DNA of 64,000 nt from Vibrio tapetis subsp. tapetis (GTDB lineage Bacteria; Pseudomonadota; Gammaproteobacteria; Enterobacterales; Vibrionaceae). Below are positions 34,525 through 43,442 of this stretch, one piece after another. The number at the start of each line of letters is the position of its first letter. Position 1 is the stretch's first letter. The DNA is taken from NCBI RefSeq assembly GCF_900233005.1, contig NZ_LT960612.1, positions 1,550,001-1,614,000 on the forward strand. Direction: 5' to 3'. A program made the translations under genes and the position numbers. The notes under the pieces are model-generated. The model saw only the letters and a program-made list of their open reading frames with translations, was not told where the DNA came from and searched no databases.

Positions 34525-34875
34525 ATGTTCAAGCTGATTAAACAGGTAGCGATAGTTAACGCCATCGCAGCAATAACGGTATATATACTGTCTAACTATG
34601 TTGCCGTTTTTAAAACGACCACACTTGTGGATTTTCTCTTCTATATCGTGATTGTCATTTGGATAGTCGCAAAACTTACTTGGGAAGGCGGGATGCACAG
34701 TAAAACCTATAACTACGATGATTCCGCAAGTAGTCGTGTGCAGTCTATGGTTGAACATGATGTCGAAGCTGAGAAACAACGTAATGCGACGCAAAATTAT
34801 CAATTCGGTTTTGTCATGTTTCTGGCAGGAATACCCGCATTTATAACATGCTTCATTCTTCAGTTTTTGCTTTAA
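34525..34875 (+). CDS. Small membrane protein of unknown function
   Basis: This 116-residue protein follows an AGGGAAGG ribosome site. It shows three hydrophobic helices: residues 6-28, 32-50 (TLVDFLFYIVIVIWIVAKLTW) and 93-115 (FGFVMFLAGIPAFITCFIL). A polar, charged loop lies between the last two. I recognise no family. It may be co-transcribed with the acetyltransferase gene 27 bases upstream, which is the only clue to its job. Confidence 0.7.
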   Translation: MFKLIKQVAIVNAIAAITVYILSNYVAVFKTTTLVDFLFYIVIVIWIVAKLTWEGGMHSKTYNYDDSASSRVQSMVEHDVEAEKQRNATQNYQFGFVMFLAGIPAFITCFILQFLL

Positions 34876-35134
34876 GTCGCCCTTCTTGATTGAAACTTAC
34901 GCCAAATATAATCCATAGCCCCAATAATGACTTTACCAGCCTTAAGTTTTATGGGGGTTCGATTTAGCGCGATGGATCATATTTTGGTTGTTAATCACGG
35001 TTTGTTAGTAATTAATGAGATATCACTCAATATTATTCCTGTTACATTCCATTAATATTACATGATTAATGTGATTCAAATCTCGTAAATGTCCAAGTGC
35101 AGACGAGATCCGTTTTATAACGCAAGGAATGAAA

Positions 35135-36577
35135 ATGAGAGAAGTCGATTTTAGAACCATTGATCGGTTATTTGTGAAGACCAATATTACCGATAAATTC
35201 TGGGCAATGTTTATCATCATCACAATAGCAATCGTAGGGGCGGCAAGTTATCACTATTCGTCGTCTATTGAAGCGTCAAACGAACAGGCTATGGCTGTTG
35301 CTAATGCCTCGCTTAAATCAATGATTGATGTGACTTCTTCCTACGATGCGGCGGCACAAAAAAGCGCGCTTGAAGCAGAAGGTATTAGATTGTCGTCTTC
35401 AATGGTCAAATCAAACGTATCAGATAGCAGCGTTACGATATCATTGCCCCTAAATGGTGGCTATGCCATATACCAAATGCCTGTTAACACAACAGAAAAC
35501 AATCCTGAACAATTAACATTCATTATTTCAATTCTTCCTTTATTGTTGATTGGGCTTGGTTTCTATTGGATTGCGACTTACTTACTTGGTGCGCTTTGGG
35601 TCATGCATCAGGCGACCAGACGCATCGCTGATGGTGATCTCACGTCTCGTCTTGGCTTCCACGTTGGACGTGACGAATTTGGTATTATCGGTTCAGAATT
35701 AGACAGAACAATGGATACCATCAGTGAGTTGGTTGATACCGTGAAACACAGTTCTTCTAATTTGGTTTCAACGTCAACCTCTTTCGAGCAGCAAGCCAGA
35801 TCTTCAGAACAAAATGTCAACCAGCAGTACGCGGCCGTCGATTCAGTGGCTACCGCTGTTGAACAAATGTCTGCTGCCGCCAACGAAATAGCCAACTACG
35901 GTTCTCAAGCGGCAGAGCATGCGAATAAGGATTCCTCACGTATTGGTGAAAGCCATAACCGTGTGTTGTCGGCCATTGGTGTTATGGAGCGATTGACCGA
36001 GCACAGTCAGGAAGCATCCGGTTCGATTGCGAGTTTGAATGAAAAAACCATTGAAATAAACGATGTATTGTCGACCATTACCGCAATTTCAGAGCAAACT
36101 AACCTGCTCGCATTAAACGCGGCTATTGAAGCGGCGCGAGCAGGGGAACAAGGTCGTGGTTTTGCGGTTGTTGCTGATGAGGTGAGAACCCTCGCTGGCC
36201 GTACTCAACAAGCGACGATTGAAATTCGAAGCACGATTGATAAATTGCAAAGCGAGACTAAAGAAATTTCACAAATGACAGAAGAAACATTACTGCAGAC
36301 CCAAACGAGTCATGAAATGATCACAGAAATTGGTCGAGATATGGGCAACATCGCAGAGTCTTCCAAGCAAGTTATGGATATGAGTGTGCAAATCGCGGCC
36401 GCAGCAGAACAACAAAATGCGACTGTTCATTCAATCTCCGAAGATCTGACCGAGATCCGTAGCCAGTCTAGTAACCTACTAAATGCGACCCAAGAATCTG
36501 TTACTGGAATTCAAGGGCTGTCTAGCACCTCACAAACATTAAGTTCATTGTTAACAAAATATCGCACGAATGCGTAA
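35135..36577 (+). CDS. Methyl-accepting chemotaxis protein
   Basis: Start chosen at the ATG at 35135, six bases after AAGGA; the ATG at 35129 touches that site. The chemoreceptor of 480 residues has a membrane helix at about 22-40, a short periplasmic region of about 110 residues, a second helix at about 130-155, and a HAMP domain ([17 protein letters not shown]). A long signalling coiled coil follows, with the invariant tip [20 protein letters not shown] and [17 protein letters not shown]. There is no CheR-binding pentapeptide at the end. The small sensor gives no clue to the ligand. It would signal to CheA/CheW at the cell pole. Confidence 0.93.
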   Translation: MREVDFRTIDRLFVKTNITDKFWAMFIIITIAIVGAASYHYSSSIEASNEQAMAVANASLKSMIDVTSSYDAAAQKSALEAEGIRLSSSMVKSNVSDSSVTISLPLNGGYAIYQMPVNTTENNPEQLTFIISILPLLLIGLGFYWIATYLLGALWVMHQATRRIADGDLTSRLGFHVGRDEFGIIGSELDRTMDTISELVDTVKHSSSNLVSTSTSFEQQARSSEQNVNQQYAAVDSVATAVEQMSAAANEIANYGSQAAEHANKDSSRIGESHNRVLSAIGVMERLTEHSQEASGSIASLNEKTIEINDVLSTITAISEQTNLLALNAAIEAARAGEQGRGFAVVADEVRTLAGRTQQATIEIRSTIDKLQSETKEISQMTEETLLQTQTSHEMITEIGRDMGNIAESSKQVMDMSVQIAAAAEQQNATVHSISEDLTEIRSQSSNLLNATQESVTGIQGLSSTSQTLSSLLTKYRTNA

Positions 36578-36639
36578 CCTTGTGAGGAGGTAAAAGCGCT
36601 TTATCGCAGCGTCATTATAATCAGTGACAAACCGATCAG

Positions 36640-36667
36640 AAGGAGAAGCATGCGCTTCTCCTTTTTT
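36640..36667 (+). terminator. Rho-independent terminator of the chemoreceptor gene
   Basis: AAGGAGAAG and CTTCTCCTT form a 9-base-pair stem around CATGCG, followed by six T residues. It lies 63 bases after the chemoreceptor stop and ends transcription before the convergent ltaE gene. Confidence 0.92.
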
Positions 36668-36707
36668 ATTAAAACACAACTCTAACCAGAGCGAGTCGCT
36701 CTAGAGT

Positions 36708-37715
36708 CTAGAGATGAGATTTGATTGCCGTGATTAATGTATCAATATCCTTTTGGGTAATGTCCAAATGAGTCACCATTCGCATTGGTGAACCGGACGA
36801 TATCAAAATATCTTGTTGTTTTAGTTTGTTGCATAACGCCTTTGTGTCAATGTTGTCGGCGACTTTCGCAAAAAGAATGTTGGTTTGTACATGTTCAACG
36901 TTGACTGAAAAACCGTCGAGCTTATTGAGTTCAGAAGCCAAGTATTTAGCGTTGGCGTGGTCGTCTGCCAGCCTTTCAATGTTCTCTTCCAATGCGATTT
37001 TTGCGGCAGCAGCCAAGATACCGGCTTGACGCATGCCACCACCAAGCATCTTTCTGATTCGACGGGCCTTTGTAATTAGAGCCTTATCACCTAGTAGTAG
37101 AGAGCCGATTGGCGCTCCCAATCCTTTTGATAGGCAGATCGTCATACTGTCGAAATGCTTAGCAATCTCGGTTATATCCACATTGCTAGCGATGGCAGCG
37201 TTGTAAACTCGAGCGCCATCGAGGTGAAGGCGAAGGTCATGCTTATTGGCAAACTCTCGTGCGTCCGCAAGATATTGCATTGGCAGAACTTTACCATTAA
37301 TGGTGTTCTCAATACTCAATAAGCGCGTCGGGGCAAAGTGAATGTCGTCTGGCTTTATCGCGGCTTCAAGTTTTCTAAAACACAGCGTGCCGTCTTTTTC
37401 ATTTTCGATAGGCTGGGGTTGAATGGAGCCCAATACTGCAGCACCTCCACCTTCAAATTTGTAGTTGTGTGCTTGTTGGCCGCACAGGTATTCGTCGCCG
37501 CGTCCACAGTGTGCCATCAAACCAAGTAGGTTAGCTTGAGTACCCGATGTTGTAAAAAGCGCAGCTTCAAAACCGTGTCTGTCAGCAGACCATTGTTCCA
37601 ATGCATTAACGGTCGGGTCGTCGCCGTAAACATCATCTCCAACAATCGCGTTTGCCATCGCTTCACGCATTTTTTGAGAAGGTCTTGTTACGGTATCAGA
37701 ACGTAAATCTATCAT
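36708..37715 (-). CDS. ltaE: Low-specificity L-threonine aldolase
   Basis: The 335-residue PLP enzyme cleaves L-threonine and L-allo-threonine to glycine and acetaldehyde. It starts MIDLRSDTVTRPSQKMREAM and has the cofactor Lys197 in MTICLSKGLGAPIG, the same number as in E. coli LtaE. HLDGARVYNA carries the PLP-ring Asp and GGGMRQAGILAAA is also conserved. It feeds glycine, which links it to the glycine-cleavage genes later in the window, although they are not in one operon. Confidence 0.95.
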   Translation of the reverse strand: MIDLRSDTVTRPSQKMREAMANAIVGDDVYGDDPTVNALEQWSADRHGFEAALFTTSGTQANLLGLMAHCGRGDEYLCGQQAHNYKFEGGGAAVLGSIQPQPIENEKDGTLCFRKLEAAIKPDDIHFAPTRLLSIENTINGKVLPMQYLADAREFANKHDLRLHLDGARVYNAAIASNVDITEIAKHFDSMTICLSKGLGAPIGSLLLGDKALITKARRIRKMLGGGMRQAGILAAAAKIALEENIERLADDHANAKYLASELNKLDGFSVNVEHVQTNILFAKVADNIDTKALCNKLKQQDILISSGSPMRMVTHLDITQKDIDTLITAIKSHL

Positions 37716-37836
37716 GCTTCATCATTCCTTATTGATTTGTACGACATTGCCAAATAACATCGCATGAAATGACAAAGAAAAACAGAATAAATCGAATCTT
37801 ATTATTGGTATAAAGCTCAATAGATATGTTTAACAA

Positions 37837-37864
37837 AAAAAGGTACGCGTAATGCGTACCTTTT
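37837..37864. terminator. Terminator downstream of the outer-membrane barrel gene
   Basis: AAAAGGTACGC (37838-37848) and GCGTACCTTTT (37854-37864) form an 11-base-pair stem with a five-base loop. On the minus strand the hairpin is followed by a run of T residues. It ends the barrel-protein gene and may also stop opposing transcripts. Confidence 0.92.
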
Positions 37865-37890
37865 GTATATCGACATCGGTTAACTACGCA

Positions 37891-38805
37891 TTAGAACGTG
37901 TAGTTAATCGCGATGTTGTAGAACATGCGGCTTTTGTTTACGCCACGTGTTTCAGTCTTAACATTGAATGTTTTTTCTGCTTGGTAGTTCACATCGAAAA
38001 CAACGGCAAAGTCGTTGCCTAGGTTGTATTTACCGTTTACACCAGCACGGTGACGGATAGGTGCAACAGAGTTGTTACCTACCGTAAGGTCACGAGACAG
38101 ATCGATACGAGCGTATGGAGAAACCGTCAGGTCTGCAAATTTGTGAGCGTAAACTAAACGTAGCTGCCATTCGTTAACAGTAGAGTCTTTCGCTTCAAGT
38201 TTAGCTGCTTCATTGTATAAAGAAACACGTGCACTTTGAGTATCGTTAAACGTCATGTTTACACGGAAATCTGCTTCGTGCTTAAGATCAGAAGTGCTCT
38301 TACGGTTAGTTTTGTCTTTAGGACCTGATGATTTAAGTTTAACAGGCGCAACAAAACCGTCGAACGCTAGTGTGATCATGTCGTTCATTTTGTAAGACAT
38401 GTTCGGGTGCATGCGGTACTCAGTAGCGTGAGTATCGTTAAAGCTGAAGTTGTCGTGACGGATAGTCAGCTTAGGCATGATAGTGAATGCATCTGAAACA
38501 TTGTACGTGTAAGAAACGGCGTAATCTTGACGGCCACGGTCACTGCTGAAGCCGAACAGGCCATTAGCATCTTCTGCGTGCTTAGTGCTTGCAATCGTTT
38601 GTTTATCGCTGAACTTAAAAGAGAAAGCTAAAGATGAATCAGCAGATGGTTTGAAGCCAGCACCAAGGTAAGGCATTACGTTGTCAGAGTTTTTGAAATC
38701 GTCGTTGTAGTATTCCTGTTCTACGCCTAAGTCAATGTATGCAGCGTTTGCTAAAGTAGAGGCAGCCATTGCCATCGCTAGTGTAGTCAGTGTTAGTTTA
38801 GTCAT
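37891..38805 (-). CDS. Outer-membrane beta-barrel protein (OmpG/KdgM-like porin)
   Basis: The 304-residue protein has a signal peptide (MTKLTLTTLAMAMAASTLANA) followed by AYIDLGVEQEYYND. It consists of about 14 alternating amphipathic strands and ends in ...YNIAINYTF with a terminal Phe, the outer-membrane insertion signal. There is no porin-trimer signature; the monomeric, strand-rich form resembles OmpG- or KdgM-type sugar channels. The codon bias of this gene looks strong (many GTA, CGT and GTT codons), which fits high expression. Function as a channel is inferred; the solute is unknown. Confidence 0.75.
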   Translation of the reverse strand: MTKLTLTTLAMAMAASTLANAAYIDLGVEQEYYNDDFKNSDNVMPYLGAGFKPSADSSLAFSFKFSDKQTIASTKHAEDANGLFGFSSDRGRQDYAVSYTYNVSDAFTIMPKLTIRHDNFSFNDTHATEYRMHPNMSYKMNDMITLAFDGFVAPVKLKSSGPKDKTNRKSTSDLKHEADFRVNMTFNDTQSARVSLYNEAAKLEAKDSTVNEWQLRLVYAHKFADLTVSPYARIDLSRDLTVGNNSVAPIRHRAGVNGKYNLGNDFAVVFDVNYQAEKTFNVKTETRGVNKSRMFYNIAINYTF

Positions 38806-39287
38806 TACGGTTTCTACTATTTTGTGTTGGTATTAAGAAAATAACCCCTTAGTTATGGAGGCCATTTCGAATTTAAGTTTAGTATAAAACCATTTTTTAT
38901 AAATGCAATCGTGTGCGATGTTAAATACTGAACCTTTGTGCCTCCTTGTTGTCCCGTCTAAAAGTGTGATCAAGGTCATTAATGTTATGAAATTATTCCT
39001 TTATTTACATAATGTTAGTGATATTATTGTTAGCATCTTATCCATGTGCACTATCAATGGTTTGCTTTAAAGTATAATTGTGTTTGCATCTAATGCTTTA
39101 AAATCAAATGGTTATAATGTTACGTGAGATGAACGCTTGTGATGAAAAAATAGTAAAAAAAAGCAAACGTTTACGCGGTAAGTTAAGAATTTGGCATCTG
39201 TGGCTTTTTCGCCCAACAAGGTTCAATATTATCTCCAACATCGAATATCGTTATAGTTTGATGACCACCTAAGGAAGGAAATCGGTT
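38806..39287. other. Divergent control region with a PurR-like box
   Basis: This 482-base AT-rich gap lies between the barrel gene (leftward) and the YafJ-like gene (rightward). It contains a near-consensus PurR box at 39161-39176. A weak CRP-like sequence, TGTGATCAAGGTCATT, lies about 160 bases upstream of the barrel gene (near 38967-38982). No gene or RNA is otherwise evident. Confidence 0.55.
39161..39176. promoter_or_regulatory. PurR-like operator upstream of the YafJ-like gene
   Basis: AAGCAAACGTTTACGC fits the PurR consensus ANGCAANCGNTTNCNT at every fixed position but the last. It lies 112 bases before the amidotransferase start. Other PurR-like boxes in this window precede glyA, gcvT and pyrC, all known PurR targets in E. 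coli. Confidence 0.65.
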
Positions 39288-40046
39288 ATGTGTCGTTGGT
39301 TAGCCTATCAAGGAAGCCCCATTTATCTAGATGAGCTGGTTTATCAGCCAGAACACTCTCTAATACAACAAAGTTTGGATGCTCGAAAAGCGGTCACGCG
39401 TGTTAATGCTGATGGTTTTAGTCTTGGGTGGTATACCGAAAAGTCTTCGCCAGGGCAGTTCCATGAAGTTTTGCCTGCATGGGGGGATGAAAACTTACGA
39501 TCGTTGGCACATCACATTCGGTCTCACCGCTTTATGGCTCATGTGCGATCTTCTACCGGCGCTCAGGTATCCAGAGCGAATTGTCACCCATTTGTTCACG
39601 ATAATTGGATGTTTCTGCATAACGGCCAAATTGGTGACTTTGACTCAGTTAAGTTTGAACTCGAGCGCTCTTTACCTGAAGCGCTTTATTTGAAGCGGTT
39701 AGGTACAACTGATAGCGAGCTGATTTTTCTTCTCATGCTAAAAAATGGCCTAATTCAAGATCCAGTCGAAGCTATACGTGTAACCATCAACGAAATAGAG
39801 CAAACCTGTCGTTCTAAGGGGATCAGTGACCCATTTAAAGCCTCCATCTGTATTTCTGATGGCGCCCAACTCTGGGTCGTGCGATACAGTACCGACGATA
39901 ATCCACCGACGGTATTCGTAAAATTGGATGAGAAGAATGTGATCTTAGCATCCGAACCACTAGACAAGGAAAAAGGTTGGCAGAGCCTAAAGAGGCAGTC
40001 TATCTCTTTGTTTCAGGCAAATCAGACAACTAATTTCGCTCTATGA
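39288..40046 (+). CDS. YafJ-like class II glutamine amidotransferase
   Basis: The 252-residue protein begins MCRWLAYQGSPI, so Cys2 becomes the N-terminal nucleophile, the hallmark of class II (Ntn) glutamine amidotransferases. RVNADGFSLGWY, HVRSSTGAQVSRANCHPF and FLHNGQIGDF are the conserved substrate-binding segments of the YafJ/EgtC group. It has only the glutaminase domain, so the ammonia acceptor is unknown. A PurR-like box upstream suggests a link to nucleotide metabolism. Confidence 0.87.
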   Translation: MCRWLAYQGSPIYLDELVYQPEHSLIQQSLDARKAVTRVNADGFSLGWYTEKSSPGQFHEVLPAWGDENLRSLAHHIRSHRFMAHVRSSTGAQVSRANCHPFVHDNWMFLHNGQIGDFDSVKFELERSLPEALYLKRLGTTDSELIFLLMLKNGLIQDPVEAIRVTINEIEQTCRSKGISDPFKASICISDGAQLWVVRYSTDDNPPTVFVKLDEKNVILASEPLDKEKGWQSLKRQSISLFQANQTTNFAL

Positions 40047-40068
40047 CATCATTTTCTTGAGTCAATTC

Positions 40069-40986
40069 TCAACCAGAATTGGCGTTTGCGTTTGATCGTA
40101 CCCAGCGCTTCACGGGTTCCGGGAGCCCAAAAACGCGCAGGTTACCGCCAATGACTAAAAAGACGCCTAAAATAGAAAGCGGGCTCCACTGGTAACCTTC
40201 GAATACTGTTGAAAGAGATAGGGCAACGAGTGGGAAGAGCACGGTGCAATACGCTGCTTTTCCTGCGCCAATGCGTCCAACTAAAGCGAGGTAAGTGTTA
40301 AAGCCAATGACGGAGCCAACAATGGCGAGGTAAATCAGCGCACTCAGATAAATAGGCGATGTGCTCACCATTAACGACTCGCCCATCACCAATGCAATGG
40401 CGAACAAATAAATGGCGCCATATCCCATTGCCCATGCGGTTGTAGGAAGCAGGGGCATGTTATTGTTTTGAGCACGAGCTGAAACCATGTTTCCCAATGA
40501 AAAAAAGTAAGTTCCAATTAGGCTTAAAGATAAGCCAAGTAAAATAGACCAGTCCATTTTTGCATGGAGAAACTGCGACGCAAACAGAAGCACGACGCCA
40601 ACGAAGCCCATCAAAGCACCTTGTATAAAAATCGGTGTTGGTTTGCGTTTTTCAAGCATCCATAAATTAAGCGCATTCAGGATCGGGGCGAGAGAAAATA
40701 CAACGGCATTTAGGCCACTGGGAAGGTATTGAGTCGCCATGTAAAAGCATAAGAAATTGTTAGAAAACAGACATAAGGCTACTAAGACCGCCATTTTATG
40801 ATTTCGCATCGAAAGTGAAGGCAAGGACTTCCGCCATATTAGAAGCGCAAAGAGTACGATCGACGCTAAGCCAAACCGCCACCCAACGGATACGACGACA
40901 GGGGCGTCTCCTAATTGGTACGCAATGGCGAGCCATGTGGAACCCCAGATTAAAACGGTGGCTGCGTATAGTATTCCATTCATCAT
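40069..40986 (-). CDS. EamA-family (DMT) inner-membrane exporter
   Basis: This 305-residue protein has ten membrane helices in two EamA repeats (about 5-135 and 148-280), starting TVLIWGSTWLAIAYQLG, the typical opening of the family. GLNAVVFSLAPILNALNLWML ends the first repeat and GAGKAAYCTVLFPLVALSLSTVFEG lies in the second. An AAAGGAG ribosome site precedes the ATG. The substrate, probably an amino acid or metabolite, is unknown. It is transcribed away from an AraC-type regulator gene that probably controls it. Confidence 0.88.
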   Translation of the reverse strand: MMNGILYAATVLIWGSTWLAIAYQLGDAPVVVSVGWRFGLASIVLFALLIWRKSLPSLSMRNHKMAVLVALCLFSNNFLCFYMATQYLPSGLNAVVFSLAPILNALNLWMLEKRKPTPIFIQGALMGFVGVVLLFASQFLHAKMDWSILLGLSLSLIGTYFFSLGNMVSARAQNNNMPLLPTTAWAMGYGAIYLFAIALVMGESLMVSTSPIYLSALIYLAIVGSVIGFNTYLALVGRIGAGKAAYCTVLFPLVALSLSTVFEGYQWSPLSILGVFLVIGGNLRVFGLPEPVKRWVRSNANANSG

Positions 40987-41172
40987 GTCACTCCTTTGTG
41001 TAGCAATGAAAATATAGATTACTGTATGGCTAACGATGCTTATTCCTAGATCTTGTGGTTTTTATAGATTCTTGCGCTTTTCTAATGCGTAGTGTGTTAA
41101 AGCTCGGTTCAAACGAGTATATTCGTACTAAGTATGAAGAATGCATGAGCTGGTTAATCAGCAGGAGAATGA

Positions 41173-42066
41173 ATGAGAAACGGATCTTCTCAGGATGAAA
41201 AAGAACAGCGCGTATTTAACGTCCTGTCAAATAATACGGCAACGCTACATAACGAGATGTGGCTTGACAACGGCATGGGTTCGGCTGTCTGGAGTAATAG
41301 CCATGGTAGCGCAACTTATGACAAACCTGGCCACCACACGCTCAGTTATTACCTGCAAGGCGGAGAAAACACCCAACGAGTGATGTCTGCTGGTAATATT
41401 TCAGGCGAACCGAACAAGTTGTGTTTAATGCCGCAAGACCACCGCTCGGACTGGTCTTTCTCTACTCATTTCCGATTTTTCCATTTCTATTTTGAGCAAG
41501 CCAATTTACAAAATTTTGCTGAGCAAGTGTTTGATAAGGAAGGACGACATATCGAGCTTAACGAAGTCACATTTGTCGATGACCCGTTTGTTACTCAGTT
41601 AGTTCGAGAGACCATGCTGAAGCTTGACTGGGAAAACTCTGCGGATAAATTGATGGTTTCGCATGCTCAACAAATGCTTTTGCTGCATTTAGTTCGCCAA
41701 TATTGTCACAAGCCAGTCGCATTGCCAAAGAGATCTGGCGGGCTGTCACCGGTTAATCAACGACGAGTAAGTGATTTCATTGAAGCGAACCTGATAGGCG
41801 CATTTAGTTTGGCTGACCTCGCCGGCCTGACCCTACTAAGCGAATTTCATTTTGCACGGATGTTCAAGGCTAGCTTTAACGTCACGCCACATCAGTATGT
41901 GATTGGCCGTCGAATAGAACTCGCGAAGCACTTGTTAGCAAACAGTGATGTACCACTCGCGGAACTGGCACAGCTTTGTGGGTTTTCGTCGCAACAGCAT
42001 TTATCGGGTCAGTTTAAGCAACGCGTAGGGAGAACGCTTACTGAATTTCGTAGGGCGAAAAGATAG
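41173..42066 (+). CDS. AraC-family transcription regulator
   Basis: The 297-residue protein starts after AGGAG. The N-terminal part (about 50-150) is a cupin-like ligand domain (DKPGHHTLSYYLQGGENT). The C-terminal 100 residues hold the double AraC helix-turn-helix (IEANLIGAFSLADLAGLTLL and ELAQLCGFSSQQHLSGQFKQ). It is divergent from the EamA exporter gene with a 186-base gap, a common regulator-target arrangement. Ligand unknown. Confidence 0.88.
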   Translation: MRNGSSQDEKEQRVFNVLSNNTATLHNEMWLDNGMGSAVWSNSHGSATYDKPGHHTLSYYLQGGENTQRVMSAGNISGEPNKLCLMPQDHRSDWSFSTHFRFFHFYFEQANLQNFAEQVFDKEGRHIELNEVTFVDDPFVTQLVRETMLKLDWENSADKLMVSHAQQMLLLHLVRQYCHKPVALPKRSGGLSPVNQRRVSDFIEANLIGAFSLADLAGLTLLSEFHFARMFKASFNVTPHQYVIGRRIELAKHLLANSDVPLAELAQLCGFSSQQHLSGQFKQRVGRTLTEFRRAKR

Positions 42067-42091
42067 CCATTGGCACAAGCAGTAATAGCAA

Positions 42092-42120
42092 TAAAGGGTA
42101 ACGAGAATGTCACCCTTATT
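42092..42120 (+). terminator. Possible terminator after the AraC gene
   Basis: AAAGGGT and ACCCTT arms pair around ACGAGAATGTC with one mismatch, followed by ATT. This is modest evidence for a terminator. Confidence 0.4.
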
Positions 42121-42139
42121 GGATGAGCCAAGCGGGCGC

Positions 42140-42292
42140 TTAAGCTTTTTTCAAATCTAGTGAAGGGTATGTTAGTGTCATGCCGTTTACTAGAACATGC
42201 GCATAATAGCCACCTGCACTTAAACCAACAACAATCATAGGACCTAGCTCAACGCCCTTAGTCGCGACAACAACATCATCAATAGCAAACAT
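42140..42292 (-). CDS. Small hypothetical protein
   Basis: A 50-residue frame starts at MFAIDDVVVATKGVELGPMI and ends in TYPSLDLKKA. It is preceded by AGG seven bases before the ATG, and the frame could extend 11 codons upstream to 42325. The sequence is mildly hydrophobic with a Gly-rich middle (VVGLSAGGYYAHVLVNG). I recognise no family. The ribosome site and protein-like composition support a real gene, but the short length keeps confidence moderate. Confidence 0.45.
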   Translation of the reverse strand: MFAIDDVVVATKGVELGPMIVVGLSAGGYYAHVLVNGMTLTYPSLDLKKA

Positions 42293-42416
42293 CTTAATAC
42301 CTACATGAGAATAATATAGAACCATCTTCTATGCGCGTATTTGACCAGAACTCGTTAAAGAGTCCTAATCAGGATGTTTGTCGTGAGGATAAGCGTTATC
42401 TATCATCATGAGGCCG

Positions 42417-43187
42417 TTAACTCTTTGCGCTACATAGCTTTACGATCAATGAACGCATTGCTGGATTCACGTTAAAATGGGTATCGAGAAAATCAAGTTG
42501 AGCTAAGATGGATTGGGGCGTGCGTTCATATCCTTGCGCAAAGGTAGGGAGCGACTGTGCGAAGTTTGGATATCGATTCTCTAAGCGCCTGTCTGCAACA
42601 AAGACATCAATGTTACCGTCTTTCGGAGTCTCTATTCGATTAACAAGGTCAATTAAGCGGTCAAGTGCAAATGACTGACAAAACCTCATCGCGGAGAGCT
42701 TTTCTCCTCGGCTATATCGGCAAATAGCGACGTATAAATTAGTTAAGGCTTCACCAAGTACCCAATCTAGATCCGTTGTGTCTTGAGGTTCGGGGCAATT
42801 CTTAGGCGTGCAACATGCATCGTCAAACTGACTGTCTTGCCATACTAATCGCCCAGCAGTGAAAGGAATGTTATCGAGCTCATCGGCTTCAAAGACCGCA
42901 AACTCGCAGAAGATATCGTCACTCATTAGCACCTTGTATCCATCTACAGTATTTCTTACTTGATAACTGATGTCTTGCACGCTCTCTAGCCACCATAAAC
43001 TCTCTAAGAACACCTGTTTTTGATTAGGTTTTACAATGACGAAAAAATCGAGATCAGAGTAGTTATCTAACCTGTGCGTTTCTGTTCCTACCGAGCCAAG
43101 CCCGAGCAGTGCTAGTGCTTTACCTGAGTCTTTCAGTGACGTTCCAATTTCGTCTAATCTTTTTAACAGTAATGAGTTATTTGGCAT
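42417..43187 (-). CDS. Nucleotidyltransferase-fold protein
   Basis: Start chosen at 43187 (MPNNSLLLKRLDEI), because GGAGAGGATA precedes it; the frame extends four codons further. The 256-residue protein has the polymerase-beta-type nucleotidyltransferase motif LGLGSVGTETHRLDNYSDLDFFVIV (about 32-56), where the DxD (SDLDF) binds metal. The C-terminal half is helical. Similar Vibrio proteins are sometimes mislabelled as oxalate/formate antiporter, but no membrane helix exists here. Possible relatives include aminoglycoside- or lincosamide-modifying enzymes; the substrate is unknown. Confidence 0.75.
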   Translation of the reverse strand: MPNNSLLLKRLDEIGTSLKDSGKALALLGLGSVGTETHRLDNYSDLDFFVIVKPNQKQVFLESLWWLESVQDISYQVRNTVDGYKVLMSDDIFCEFAVFEADELDNIPFTAGRLVWQDSQFDDACCTPKNCPEPQDTTDLDWVLGEALTNLYVAICRYSRGEKLSAMRFCQSFALDRLIDLVNRIETPKDGNIDVFVADRRLENRYPNFAQSLPTFAQGYERTPQSILAQLDFLDTHFNVNPAMRSLIVKLCSAKS

Positions 43188-43442
43188 TATCCTCTCCATT
43201 TAATAAATGAGGTGCACCTAATTCAGGCTGGCACCTCCAATGTGCCTTAACGTTTTGGCAACAAAGTTTTGAATGTACTTCACGGGCAGGCCTACATATT
43301 GTGATGGGGTTTAGATTTTATAAGAAAAGTGAAAGTTGGGTAATAGGCCTAACATGGGCTACTTTTAATTAAGGATCGCTTATTTAACAACCCCATAGTC
43401 ATTATTAGCGCTATTTCACATGTACGTCTCATAAGGGAAACA

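Noticed and set aside
38967..38982. CRP site TGTGATCAAGGTCATT upstream of the barrel gene
   Set aside because: Only the left half matches; the right half has two mismatches, which is weak for a single site.
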